A DNA stretch of 64,000 nucleotides. It comes from Balneolaceae bacterium. Lineage in GTDB: Bacteria; Bacteroidota; Rhodothermia; Balneolales; Balneolaceae. The stretch is from assembly GCA_009711805.1 (NCBI GenBank), contig VEMX01000014.1, forward strand, positions 100,148 through 164,147. The letters run 5' to 3'. A program made the translations under genes and the position numbers. Shown here piece after piece: positions 16,721-23,934 of the stretch. The notes under the pieces are model-generated. The model was not told where the DNA came from, did not search any database, and saw only the letters and a list, made by a program, of their open reading frames with translations. Numbering within the stretch: position 1 is the first letter of the stretch; each line of letters opens with the position of its first letter.

Positions 16721-18229
16721 TTAAACATCAAAATCAATTCCCTGGGCAAGTGGTAGTTCATCACTCCAGTTAATGGTGTTGGTTTGTCGGCGCATATAGG
16801 CTTTCCAGGCGTCAGATCCGGATTCACGACCTCCCCCAGTTTCTTTTTCTCCTCCAAAAGCACCACCAATTTCAGCACCACTGGTACCAATGTTGACGTT
16901 GGCAATGCCGCAATCAGATCCCGCAGCACTTAAGAATGATTCAGCTTCCCGCATATTTAGAGTAAACATGGCAGAGCTGAGTCCCTGCTTCACCCCATTG
17001 TGTATGGCAATAGCCTCTTCTTTGGTTTTGTATTTCATCAGGTACAGGATGGGAGCGAAGGTCTCGTTTTGTACAATCTCGTAGTGATTTTCTACTTCAG
17101 CTATGGCTGGCTGCACATAGTTGCCATCGCGGTCCAGTACTTCGCCGCCGTAGATGACTTTGCCGCCTTCTTTTTTAATTTGTTCCAGGGCGTTTTGCAT
17201 CATGTCCACAGCATCCTGGTCAATCATGGGGCCAACCAGAGTGTCTTTCCCAAGGGGATCTCCAATCTTAATTTTTTTATAGATGTCGATTAAGCGGTCT
17301 TTAATCTGATCGTATACATTCTCGTGAATAATCAGGCGGCGTGTACTTGTACAGCGTTGTCCGCAGGTTCCCACTGCTCCAAATACCGTAGCCCGGATAG
17401 CCATTTCAATATCAGCTTCTTCAGAGATAATGATGGCGTTATTACCGCCCAGCTCCAGGATGGTTTTACCCAGTCGCGCACCCACTGTTTTAGCCACTTC
17501 TTTCCCCATACGGATAGAACCTGTAGCAGAAATAAGTGGAACCCGCTCATCTTCAGTTAGCCATTCGCCAACTTGCCGGTCGCCGGTTACCAGGTTAAAG
17601 ATACCTTCCGGCAGATCATTTTCTTTCAACACTTTAGCAACGATCTTCTGGACGGCTACTCCGCACAACGGAGTTTTTTCTGATCCTTTCCAGATCATCA
17701 CATCACCACACACGGCGGCAATCATGGCGTTCCAACTCCATACAGCTACCGGAAAGTTGAAGGCAGAAATAATGCCTACAATCCCTATGGGGTGCCATTG
17801 CTCGTACATTCGGTGTCTGGGCCGTTCACTGTGCATGGTGAGGCCATAGAGCTGACGGCTGAGTCCAACGGAGAAGTCACAGATATCAATCATTTCCTGT
17901 ACTTCCCCCAGGCCTTCCTGATATATTTTACCCATCTCGTAAGAGACCAGTTTACCCAGAGCTTCTTTGTTCGCACGCAATTCATCTCCAATCTGGCGTA
18001 CTATTTCACCTCGCTGCGGAGCGGGAACTTCCCGCCATGTTTTAAATGCTTCCTCAGCTTTGGTTACTACCTCATCATATTGTTCGCGGGTAGTTACAGA
18101 AACATGAGCAATCTTAGAATTGTCAACAGGGGTAGTACTGCTGATGGTTTCTTTACTTTCTAAATATTCGCGTCCGGTACTGGTGCCGGGATTAATACCT
18201 TCAATGTCTAATGTCTTTAAGAACTCCAT
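16721..18229 (-). CDS. Aldehyde dehydrogenase, ALDH7 type (L-aminoadipate-semialdehyde dehydrogenase-like)
   Basis: A 502-residue NAD(P)-dependent aldehyde dehydrogenase. Visible motifs are ISAFNFPVAVWSWN (cofactor pocket), SATGSIRMGK, the general-base motif LELGGNNA, and the nucleophile in GTCGQRCTSTRR. The C-terminal NIGTSGAEIGGAFGGEKETG and GRESGSDAWKAYMRR are characteristic of the ALDH7/antiquitin branch, which oxidises aminoadipate semialdehyde in lysine breakdown and protects against aldehydes. No signal peptide is present, so it is cytosolic. It stands alone with its own terminator; no other lysine-degradation gene is near. The substrate is inferred from the subfamily. Confidence 0.88.
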   Translation of the reverse strand: MEFLKTLDIEGINPGTSTGREYLESKETISSTTPVDNSKIAHVSVTTREQYDEVVTKAEEAFKTWREVPAPQRGEIVRQIGDELRANKEALGKLVSYEMGKIYQEGLGEVQEMIDICDFSVGLSRQLYGLTMHSERPRHRMYEQWHPIGIVGIISAFNFPVAVWSWNAMIAAVCGDVMIWKGSEKTPLCGVAVQKIVAKVLKENDLPEGIFNLVTGDRQVGEWLTEDERVPLISATGSIRMGKEVAKTVGARLGKTILELGGNNAIIISEEADIEMAIRATVFGAVGTCGQRCTSTRRLIIHENVYDQIKDRLIDIYKKIKIGDPLGKDTLVGPMIDQDAVDMMQNALEQIKKEGGKVIYGGEVLDRDGNYVQPAIAEVENHYEIVQNETFAPILYLMKYKTKEEAIAIHNGVKQGLSSAMFTLNMREAESFLSAAGSDCGIANVNIGTSGAEIGGAFGGEKETGGGRESGSDAWKAYMRRQTNTINWSDELPLAQGIDFDV

Positions 18230-18319
18230 TTATAGATCTCTTTTGATGGGTTACTTTTGGCTTGGAAGATAGAGAAGTCAACGGATAGAGTACAGCAGGG
18301 AAGTGATACTAATTAAGAA

Positions 18320-18345
18320 ATCGCAGAGCTTCTGTATTCTGCGAT
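18320..18345 (+). promoter_or_regulatory. Perfect 8-bp inverted repeat abutting the methyltransferase start
   Basis: ATCGCAGA and TCTGCGAT flank a 10-base spacer and end one base before the ATG at 18346. It may be a leader hairpin or an operator; if the ATG at 18367 is the true start, it lies 22 bp upstream. No similar site was seen elsewhere in the window. Confidence 0.3.
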
Positions 18346-19140
18346 ATGAATTCAGTATTCTTGGGCATGCAAAATGCTACAAACAACGAAATAAAACTGC
18401 TCAGAAAGCTTGGGCAAAAAAAATACCGCCAGAAAGAACAATCCTTTCTGGTTGAAGGGATACGTGCCGTAGAGCAGGTTCTTGGAAATAACCTGGTAGA
18501 CGTCCACTCTGTTTTTGTCCGGGATACCGCAGTTTCAGATTTGTCTTTCATCATTATAAATGCAGAACCTAAACGCATGGATGCAGGTGTTTTTGATGAG
18601 ATTTCGGATACTGAGAACACACAGGGAGTTATTGCTTTATGCCGGATGCCGCAGCAGCCTAAGGTTAATGTATTGGCTAAAAAAGAAGGACTTATTATTG
18701 CTACCGATGCCATTCAGGATCCGGGAAATATGGGTTCTATCATAAGGACGGCAGCCTGGTTTGGAGCAAAAGCGATTATAGCCGGCAAGGGCAGTGTGGA
18801 TGTGTATCACCCAAAGGTTGTAAGGAGTACGGCGGGGGCAACGGGAAGCACTCCGGTGTTACAGGAAACATTGCTGGATATTCTTGATGTTTTTGAATCC
18901 CGGGGATGGCAAAGTCTGTTACTGGATGCAGGGAAAAATGCCAAATCCTTAAGAGAGATAGAACGAACCTCTAAAACAATTCTTGTTGTGGGGAATGAGG
19001 GGAATGGAGTTAGTGAAGAGCTGCTTCAATCCTTCAGAGAAAAAGTAAAAATTGAATCGGCCGGTTCTGATCGCACGGTAGAAAGCCTGAATGCCGCCAT
19101 GGCAGTAGGGATTGCTTTGTATGCACTTGGTGGGGAGTAG
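18346..19140 (+). CDS. TrmH/SpoU-family RNA 2'-O-methyltransferase
   Basis: A 264-residue SPOUT-fold methyltransferase acting on rRNA or tRNA ribose. An N-terminal substrate-binding domain (NNEIKLLRKLGQKKYRQK, FLVEGIRAVEQVL) is followed by the trefoil-knot domain with motif 1 ATDAIQDPGNMGSIIRTAAW, motif 2 ILVVGNEGNGVSEEL and motif 3 VESLNAAMAVGIALY. The general layout is that of RlmB-type enzymes; the exact target cannot be assigned. Two ATGs are possible, 18346 and 18367; MQNATNNEIKLL at 18367 resembles the usual N-terminus better. The stop lies 9 bp from the convergent thioredoxin-like gene. Confidence 0.87.
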   Translation: MNSVFLGMQNATNNEIKLLRKLGQKKYRQKEQSFLVEGIRAVEQVLGNNLVDVHSVFVRDTAVSDLSFIIINAEPKRMDAGVFDEISDTENTQGVIALCRMPQQPKVNVLAKKEGLIIATDAIQDPGNMGSIIRTAAWFGAKAIIAGKGSVDVYHPKVVRSTAGATGSTPVLQETLLDILDVFESRGWQSLLLDAGKNAKSLREIERTSKTILVVGNEGNGVSEELLQSFREKVKIESAGSDRTVESLNAAMAVGIALYALGGE

Positions 19141-19149
19141 GTATTGTGT

Positions 19150-19770
19150 CTAAGCCGTTAGAGGTGATTTTGAATAATGGTTATTCGAGGGGTAAAAAGA
19201 TTTTAATGTGTTAGTCTTGGTAAGTTTACTTATTTCGGGCATACCTACTGCTCTATGTTCAAACTCTTCATTAATTATGTTGGCATGAATTTGTATATTA
19301 TTCTGTGTCTGAGTTGAATTATAGGTCCTGCTAAGAATAATTACTTGAGGGATCCCAACGGCAGTATGGTCTTCAAAATTTTCCCAGATGTATTTTTGGA
19401 GCGCGACATTTCCAAGACCATTTCCAATTGCTATTTCATCAAATCTATCATAAATAAAATCAAGGTGTTTTAATCCTTTTTTGTAGTTTTGTTCACTTGA
19501 GACACCTATTGTCATAAAGGATATATTGTTTGCTTGTGCTATTGAATCCACCATTGTAAACAAAAGGTTAATCTTTTTTGGCATGTCGGGGTGATTTGCT
19601 GGACCACATGTTGAACATCCAACGTATACTAATGCTATTTCATTAGCAGATTCTTTTATAATATTGGCATTATTATAAGGTTCTTGATGTCTTATTATAT
19701 GATACAATATGGGTATAACAGCGCTTACCAAAAAAACGATACACAACACCAAATTTTTCTTCTTATTCAT
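19150..19770 (-). CDS. Membrane-anchored thioredoxin-like protein with CSTC motif
   Basis: A 206-residue protein that starts MNKKKNLVLCIVFLVSAVIP, an uncleaved-looking signal anchor, so the rest faces the periplasm. The strand IALVYVG leads into C52-S-T-C55, a CxxC redox motif in the position of a thioredoxin active site, and GIPQVIIL at about 140 fits the strand that holds the cis-proline. Overall similarity to known families is low and I do not recognise a named one. The ATG at 19770 overlaps the end of the propeller gene by 8 bp, which suggests translational coupling; an in-frame TTG lies at 19779. A role as oxidoreductase or disulfide isomerase for the cysteine-rich peptide two genes upstream is an inference. 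Confidence 0.6.
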   Translation of the reverse strand: MNKKKNLVLCIVFLVSAVIPILYHIIRHQEPYNNANIIKESANEIALVYVGCSTCGPANHPDMPKKINLLFTMVDSIAQANNISFMTIGVSSEQNYKKGLKHLDFIYDRFDEIAIGNGLGNVALQKYIWENFEDHTAVGIPQVIILSRTYNSTQTQNNIQIHANIINEEFEHRAVGMPEISKLTKTNTLKSFYPSNNHYSKSPLTA

Positions 19771-20965
19771 ATAGGACAATACGATTTTGGTAGTTTACGG
19801 AATCTACAACATCAATCATCACTTGCATCTTATCTTTCAGGGCACCGATTAATGAATAATTTTCTGAATAGGATAGTTTTCCATTTTCAGTATTAACCAA
19901 TATTGTTCGATGTATAGGGTGGGGTAAAGTTGGTTTTGAGGGTTGAGGGGTATTTGTATTTGCTTTGGCATTCAAATAACTGAAAGGGTAATGATAACCT
20001 ATTTGCAGCATTTCATAAGGTGAATTGTTTAATTCTTTAAAAGGGTATATACGATGAAAGTATGATTGATTGGATTCAAAGAGGATGGGTTCAGACGTTT
20101 CTGTAAACTCAGTATGAATAAAGTTTTCGAATTTAGAAATCCATTTTCTTTCACCCTCAGGGGTGTATCCAAACATAAAAGGAAAGTGTAATTTTTGCTC
20201 AACAACAGTTTGTGTTTGTTCATTACAAGCCAGTTTTGATTTTGACATAGCTCGATTGAATGAATTCCAATCATGATACGACTTATAGGTATAACCGAAA
20301 GTGTTCTGGAATTCAAATGGGGTAATACGAAATTGGCTTATAGGTGAATTTAACAGGTCTGAAATACTATTACTGGCAGAATCCGGTGGAGAAGAATTAA
20401 ATCCGCTGATATATAAATTATTTTCCAATACACATATATCTTCTACCATTACCAGTCCATGTATATAACTTTTTTTGTATTCATACTTCCCATTAATAAG
20501 CTCGAATTCTTCAATTTCAAAGGCATCTAAAGCATATAGCTTGGAGAAATTACTATTAAAGTCGAATGAAAAAAGCCGTAAGAACTCTCCCGGCCCCCTC
20601 CCAGGACGCCCAATGGAGTACTGGAAATGCCCTGTCGAATCATATACTACAATAGTATTGGCGCCATCCTGAACATAGATGTTGTTGTTATGGTCAATAA
20701 GTATCCGGCTGTTATAGAGTAACATGCCATCATAACTATAATCCGAATTTGGATCTGTTATCTCTGCCACAAACTCTAAAGTGTCTTTAGGAAAAATGCC
20801 GGGAAAGAACTTTAAATCGGGATCATTTAAATCTGCAATGTGATCAATGTCCTGTTCAGCTGGAAATTGAGTTATGTCAGGATGCTTATTTTTGTTTTCA
20901 CACGAAGCAAAAATTATAACTGTTAATGAAAAGAAGAAAGCAGTTACAATTGAAAAAACATTCAT
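19763..20965 (-). CDS. 6-bladed beta-propeller lipoprotein
   Basis: A 400-residue protein with a lipoprotein signal (VTAFFFSLTVIIFASC, Cys near residue 22). Residues 90-150 contain IDHNNNIYVQDGANTIVVYD, YSIGRPGRGPGEFLRLF and LYALDAFEIEEFEL, the blade pattern of the NHL-like 6-bladed propellers common in Bacteroidetes (with the G-x-GPGEF turn). Later blades are harder to see. Such proteins are often encoded beside small secreted cysteine-containing peptides of the NVEALA type, as here: the peptide gene ends 12 bp upstream. The propeller probably sits in the outer membrane or periplasm as a binding platform. No enzymatic residues were recognised. Confidence 0.75.
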   Translation of the reverse strand: MNVFSIVTAFFFSLTVIIFASCENKNKHPDITQFPAEQDIDHIADLNDPDLKFFPGIFPKDTLEFVAEITDPNSDYSYDGMLLYNSRILIDHNNNIYVQDGANTIVVYDSTGHFQYSIGRPGRGPGEFLRLFSFDFNSNFSKLYALDAFEIEEFELINGKYEYKKSYIHGLVMVEDICVLENNLYISGFNSSPPDSASNSISDLLNSPISQFRITPFEFQNTFGYTYKSYHDWNSFNRAMSKSKLACNEQTQTVVEQKLHFPFMFGYTPEGERKWISKFENFIHTEFTETSEPILFESNQSYFHRIYPFKELNNSPYEMLQIGYHYPFSYLNAKANTNTPQPSKPTLPHPIHRTILVNTENGKLSYSENYSLIGALKDKMQVMIDVVDSVNYQNRIVLYE

Positions 20966-20977
20966 ATAATAGGTATC

Positions 20978-21226
20978 CTACTCTGGATTAGGACAATTTT
21001 TAGGACAGGGAACTTCGCCTGTATTCATGTAGCACCCCCCACCTATAATTTCTAAATTACAAAATTTACCAGGATCCCAATCCATGTCATCACAGGTACC
21101 ACATTGAACTGACATACTTGCCTCAGCAGGCTTTAGGAAAATGGTATTTAATGTTATTCCGGTTATCAGGCCAAGTATAATGAGTATTCCTATCGAGGTG
21201 ATCTTAATTTTGTATGGTAATAGCAT
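20978..21226 (-). CDS. Small secreted cysteine-rich peptide (NVEALA-like)
   Basis: An 82-residue product. Residues 5-30 form one hydrophobic segment (IKITSIGILIILGLITGI), followed by LKPAEAS and a 45-residue acidic tail with six cysteines: two in CGTC, one each in KFC and GGC, and two in CPKNC. Six cysteines could form three disulfides. Size, leader and neighbourhood recall NVEALA-type peptides of Bacteroidetes, but the NVEALA sequence itself is not present (KPAEAS stands in its place). It is the first gene of the peptide - propeller - thioredoxin-like set, 12 bp before the propeller gene. Function unknown; a precursor peptide or ligand is suggested. Confidence 0.6.
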   Translation of the reverse strand: MLLPYKIKITSIGILIILGLITGITLNTIFLKPAEASMSVQCGTCDDMDWDPGKFCNLEIIGGGCYMNTGEVPCPKNCPNPE

Positions 21227-21608
21227 AATTTAGGTTTTATTGATGTCAACATGTTAAGCATTATATATATATCAATTGATATTTAATATTATTTATAAGC
21301 ATATAACATCAATTTAAAAGCAGCCAATAACAGCATAAATTTAGTTTAAAGTTTAATGCAAATAAAGAATGGTGAAGATAGACAGGCTGAGGACAGAAGT
21401 GACAAATCCCTGAAGAAGAATTTCTCATTGAACCATTCTTAATTCCTAATTGACCAATTCTCAATCGCCCCATTACCAACGTTAACTTTTTGCTAATTTC
21501 TGCTTTAATTATTGAAAATGATTCTGGCAATCGCTTTATTGATTAAGCCATCCTGCATTAAATATCATCTACAATGGCTGGTAGAGCAAATCAAAAATAT
21601 TAGCGCCC
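21227..21608. other. AT-rich divergent intergenic region between the peptide cassette and phoH
   Basis: About 380 bp. The half next to the peptide gene is very AT-rich and contains a 14-bp perfect palindrome (21269-21282) and AACATGTT. The other half carries a reverse copy of the dispersed 22-bp unit (about 21428-21462). A 73-codon frame on the minus strand (21309-21530) is not convincing. Confidence 0.5.
21269..21282. promoter_or_regulatory. 14-bp palindrome ATATCAATTGATAT upstream of the peptide gene
   Basis: A perfect palindrome 43 bp upstream of the cysteine-rich peptide start, within an AT-rich tract where a promoter is expected. It could be an operator; AT-rich palindromes also occur by chance. 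Confidence 0.25.
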
Positions 21609-22937
21609 ATGCCAAAGAAGAAAAAGAAGATCTTCGTTCTGGATACCTCTGTTCTATTATATGACTATGAAGCGGTCAAAAACTTTGAGAAAAATGATGT
21701 AGCTATTCCCATTACCGTGCTGGAAGAGCTCGATTCTTTTAAAAAAGGAAACAATGTTATTAACCTGCATGCCCGGGAGTTTATCCGTTACCTGGATGGA
21801 ATCTCTGATGCAAATATGCTGCAGAAATGGATTCCCTTAAATGGACGTACCCATGGCAAGTTACGTGTTATAACCAACGGATCGGCCTCTACAGATGCAA
21901 CCAAAGTGTTTGGCTCCGATAAAAACGATCATCATATTATTAATGCAGCCATCCACCTTAAAGATGAGAACCCGGATCAGCGGGTGATATTGGTTTCAAA
22001 AGACATAAACCTGAGGCTGAAAGCACGGGCACTAAACCTGGAAGCCGAGGATTACGAAGCCATCCGCATTAAAGATATTGATCACCTGTACCGGGGTAAG
22101 ACCGACCTTGATATCCAGAATCCTTCGGTTATCAGCGAGTTTTATGACAAGGGACGGATAAAGCCTGCCGACTTAATGGAGGCCGATCCTATTTGTAACC
22201 ACTACTACATTATGAAGGGGCATGGTGCATCGGCTCTGGGCTGGTACAATCCGGATAGTGAAGATATTGAGGTGGTAGGGAATCAAAATGCCTATGGTAT
22301 TTCTCCCAAAAATGCCGAGCAGACATTCGCTATGCATGCCCTTCAAAACCCCAATATATTATTGGCAACCCTTACCGGAGCAGCCGGAACGGGAAAAACG
22401 CTGTTGGCGCTGGCCACCGCACTGGAGCAACGTAGAAATTTCAAGCAGATTTACCTGGCGCGTCCCATTGTGCCGCTTAGTAACCGGGATATTGGTTACC
22501 TCCCCGGAGATGCCAATGCCAAAATAGATCCCTATATGCAGCCGCTTTGGGATAATCTGAGTTTCATCAAGAACAACTACAAGGAAAGTAGTAAGCAGTA
22601 CAAGAAGATTGATGAAATGATTGAAAGCGAAAAGCTTAAGATTGTCCCTCTCGCTTACATTCGCGGACGCAGCCTCTCTAACGTGATTTTTATTATTGAT
22701 GAGGCCCAAAATCTGACACCGCACGAAGTCAAAACCATCATCACCCGGGCAGGCGAAAACACCAAGGTTATTTTTACCGGTGATATCTTCCAGATCGATA
22801 CCCCATATCTGGATGCCCAAAGCAATGGCTTAAGCTACCTGGTAGACCGGATGAACAACAACAAAGTGTACGCTCACATCAACCTGGAAAAAGGAGAACG
22901 TTCGGAACTGGCAAACCTGGCATCAGAGTTGTTGTAG
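21609..22937 (+). CDS. PIN-PhoH fusion ATPase (PhoH2 type)
   Basis: A 442-residue protein with an N-terminal PIN nuclease domain (about 5-145: FVLDTSVLLYD with the first acidic residue, VLEELD, ASTDATKVFGSDKNDHHIINAA) and a C-terminal PhoH-like P-loop ATPase (from about 235) with Walker A GAAGTGKT at 257-264 and Walker B VIFIIDEAQNLTPHE. The PhoH2 architecture unwinds and cuts RNA in characterised members. It is cytosolic and has no toxin-antitoxin partner next to it. It is divergent from the peptide cassette and convergent with murI, 97 bp away. Confidence 0.9.
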   Translation: MPKKKKKIFVLDTSVLLYDYEAVKNFEKNDVAIPITVLEELDSFKKGNNVINLHAREFIRYLDGISDANMLQKWIPLNGRTHGKLRVITNGSASTDATKVFGSDKNDHHIINAAIHLKDENPDQRVILVSKDINLRLKARALNLEAEDYEAIRIKDIDHLYRGKTDLDIQNPSVISEFYDKGRIKPADLMEADPICNHYYIMKGHGASALGWYNPDSEDIEVVGNQNAYGISPKNAEQTFAMHALQNPNILLATLTGAAGTGKTLLALATALEQRRNFKQIYLARPIVPLSNRDIGYLPGDANAKIDPYMQPLWDNLSFIKNNYKESSKQYKKIDEMIESEKLKIVPLAYIRGRSLSNVIFIIDEAQNLTPHEVKTIITRAGENTKVIFTGDIFQIDTPYLDAQSNGLSYLVDRMNNNKVYAHINLEKGERSELANLASELL

Positions 22938-23034
22938 GGGAGGGATTGTTGAGAAAAGGAGTGTATGAATTTAAAGGAATAGTTTTGAGACTTATCGTGT
23001 CGCTATCACTTAATATCCACAATCTACATCTCAA

Positions 23035-23850
23035 TCAAGGCAATTGCTCAATATGTACCCCTTTTACCGGATGTCCTAAAAATCGTTCGGCCAATTCCTG
23101 GAAACGCTGGGGGCGGTCGCTTACGTAACACTCAAAACCTCCGCCTTCTGCATTCAGCATATCTAAAGCTTCCAGTTTTTCTTTGGCGGAAGCTGCAATA
23201 GAATCAGCAGAATCAATAATCTGGATATTGCGACCTTCACCATTTAATATTTTCGGGATTACCTGTTTGAAGAGGGGATAGTGGGTACATCCCAAAATGA
23301 GGGATTCGATATCAGTGATTCTAAAAACATCCAGGTATTGTCGGAGTGTTAACCGGGCCACCTCGTTATCAATCCATCCTTCTTCAGCCAGCGGCACCAA
23401 CAGGGGGCAAGCTTTCTGGGTAACCTTGATGGTAGGATCAATCGCATGGACCGACTTCACATATGCTTTGGAGTTAATGGTACCCAGTGTTCCTATTACG
23501 CCAACATGCCGGCGCTTGGGGCCATCAATAGCAGCCTTGGTGCCGGCACTTATTACATCCAGTACCGGTACATCTCCGGCAGCTTCTATAATTTCTTCTT
23601 TGGCGGATGCCGAGACAGTATTACAGGCAATCAGGATCATCTTCACCTTATGCCTCATCAAAAAATCGGTGATTTGCAGCGCATATGAGCGGACCGTTTC
23701 TTCCGATTTTATCCCATAAGGAACCCGGGCGGTATCACCAAAATAAATGATGTCTTCGTTGGGAAGAGCCTTAATAACCGATTTAGCTACGGTTAATCCT
23801 CCTATACCGGAGTCGAAGATGCCAATGGGCGATGTATTTGAATGCTGCAA
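23035..23850 (-). CDS. murI: Glutamate racemase
   Basis: A 271-residue cofactor-independent racemase making D-glutamate for peptidoglycan. It shows IGIFDSGIGGLTV, the first catalytic Cys in ACNTVSASA (about 75) and the second in LGCTHYPLF (about 188). The start codon is probably TTG at 23850 (MQHSNTSPIGIFDSG), as no in-frame ATG or GTG precedes the domain; TATATTTA lies a few bases upstream on the minus strand and could be a -7 box for a leaderless message. It is divergent from the TonB-dependent receptor. Confidence 0.94.
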   Translation of the reverse strand: MQHSNTSPIGIFDSGIGGLTVAKSVIKALPNEDIIYFGDTARVPYGIKSEETVRSYALQITDFLMRHKVKMILIACNTVSASAKEEIIEAAGDVPVLDVISAGTKAAIDGPKRRHVGVIGTLGTINSKAYVKSVHAIDPTIKVTQKACPLLVPLAEEGWIDNEVARLTLRQYLDVFRITDIESLILGCTHYPLFKQVIPKILNGEGRNIQIIDSADSIAASAKEKLEALDMLNAEGGGFECYVSDRPQRFQELAERFLGHPVKGVHIEQLP

Positions 23851-23921
23851 ATTGTAAATATATTAAAAGGTAAAGTTTGTAAGGAATGTATTCATTTCTT
23901 AAATCCTTATTCAAGCTTTCA

Positions 23922-23929
23922 TACCTTTG
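23922..23929 (+). promoter_or_regulatory. Candidate -7 box TACCTTTG for the TonB-dependent receptor
   Basis: TACCTTTG matches the Bacteroidetes consensus TAnnTTTG and ends five bases before the ATG at 23935, so transcription would begin at or next to the start codon (leaderless). No good -33 TTTG was found. Confidence 0.4.
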
Positions 23930-23934
23930 TTCCC

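Noticed and set aside
21309..21530. 73-codon frame between the peptide cassette and phoH
   Set aside because: It contains the dispersed 22-bp intergenic unit and has no coding features.
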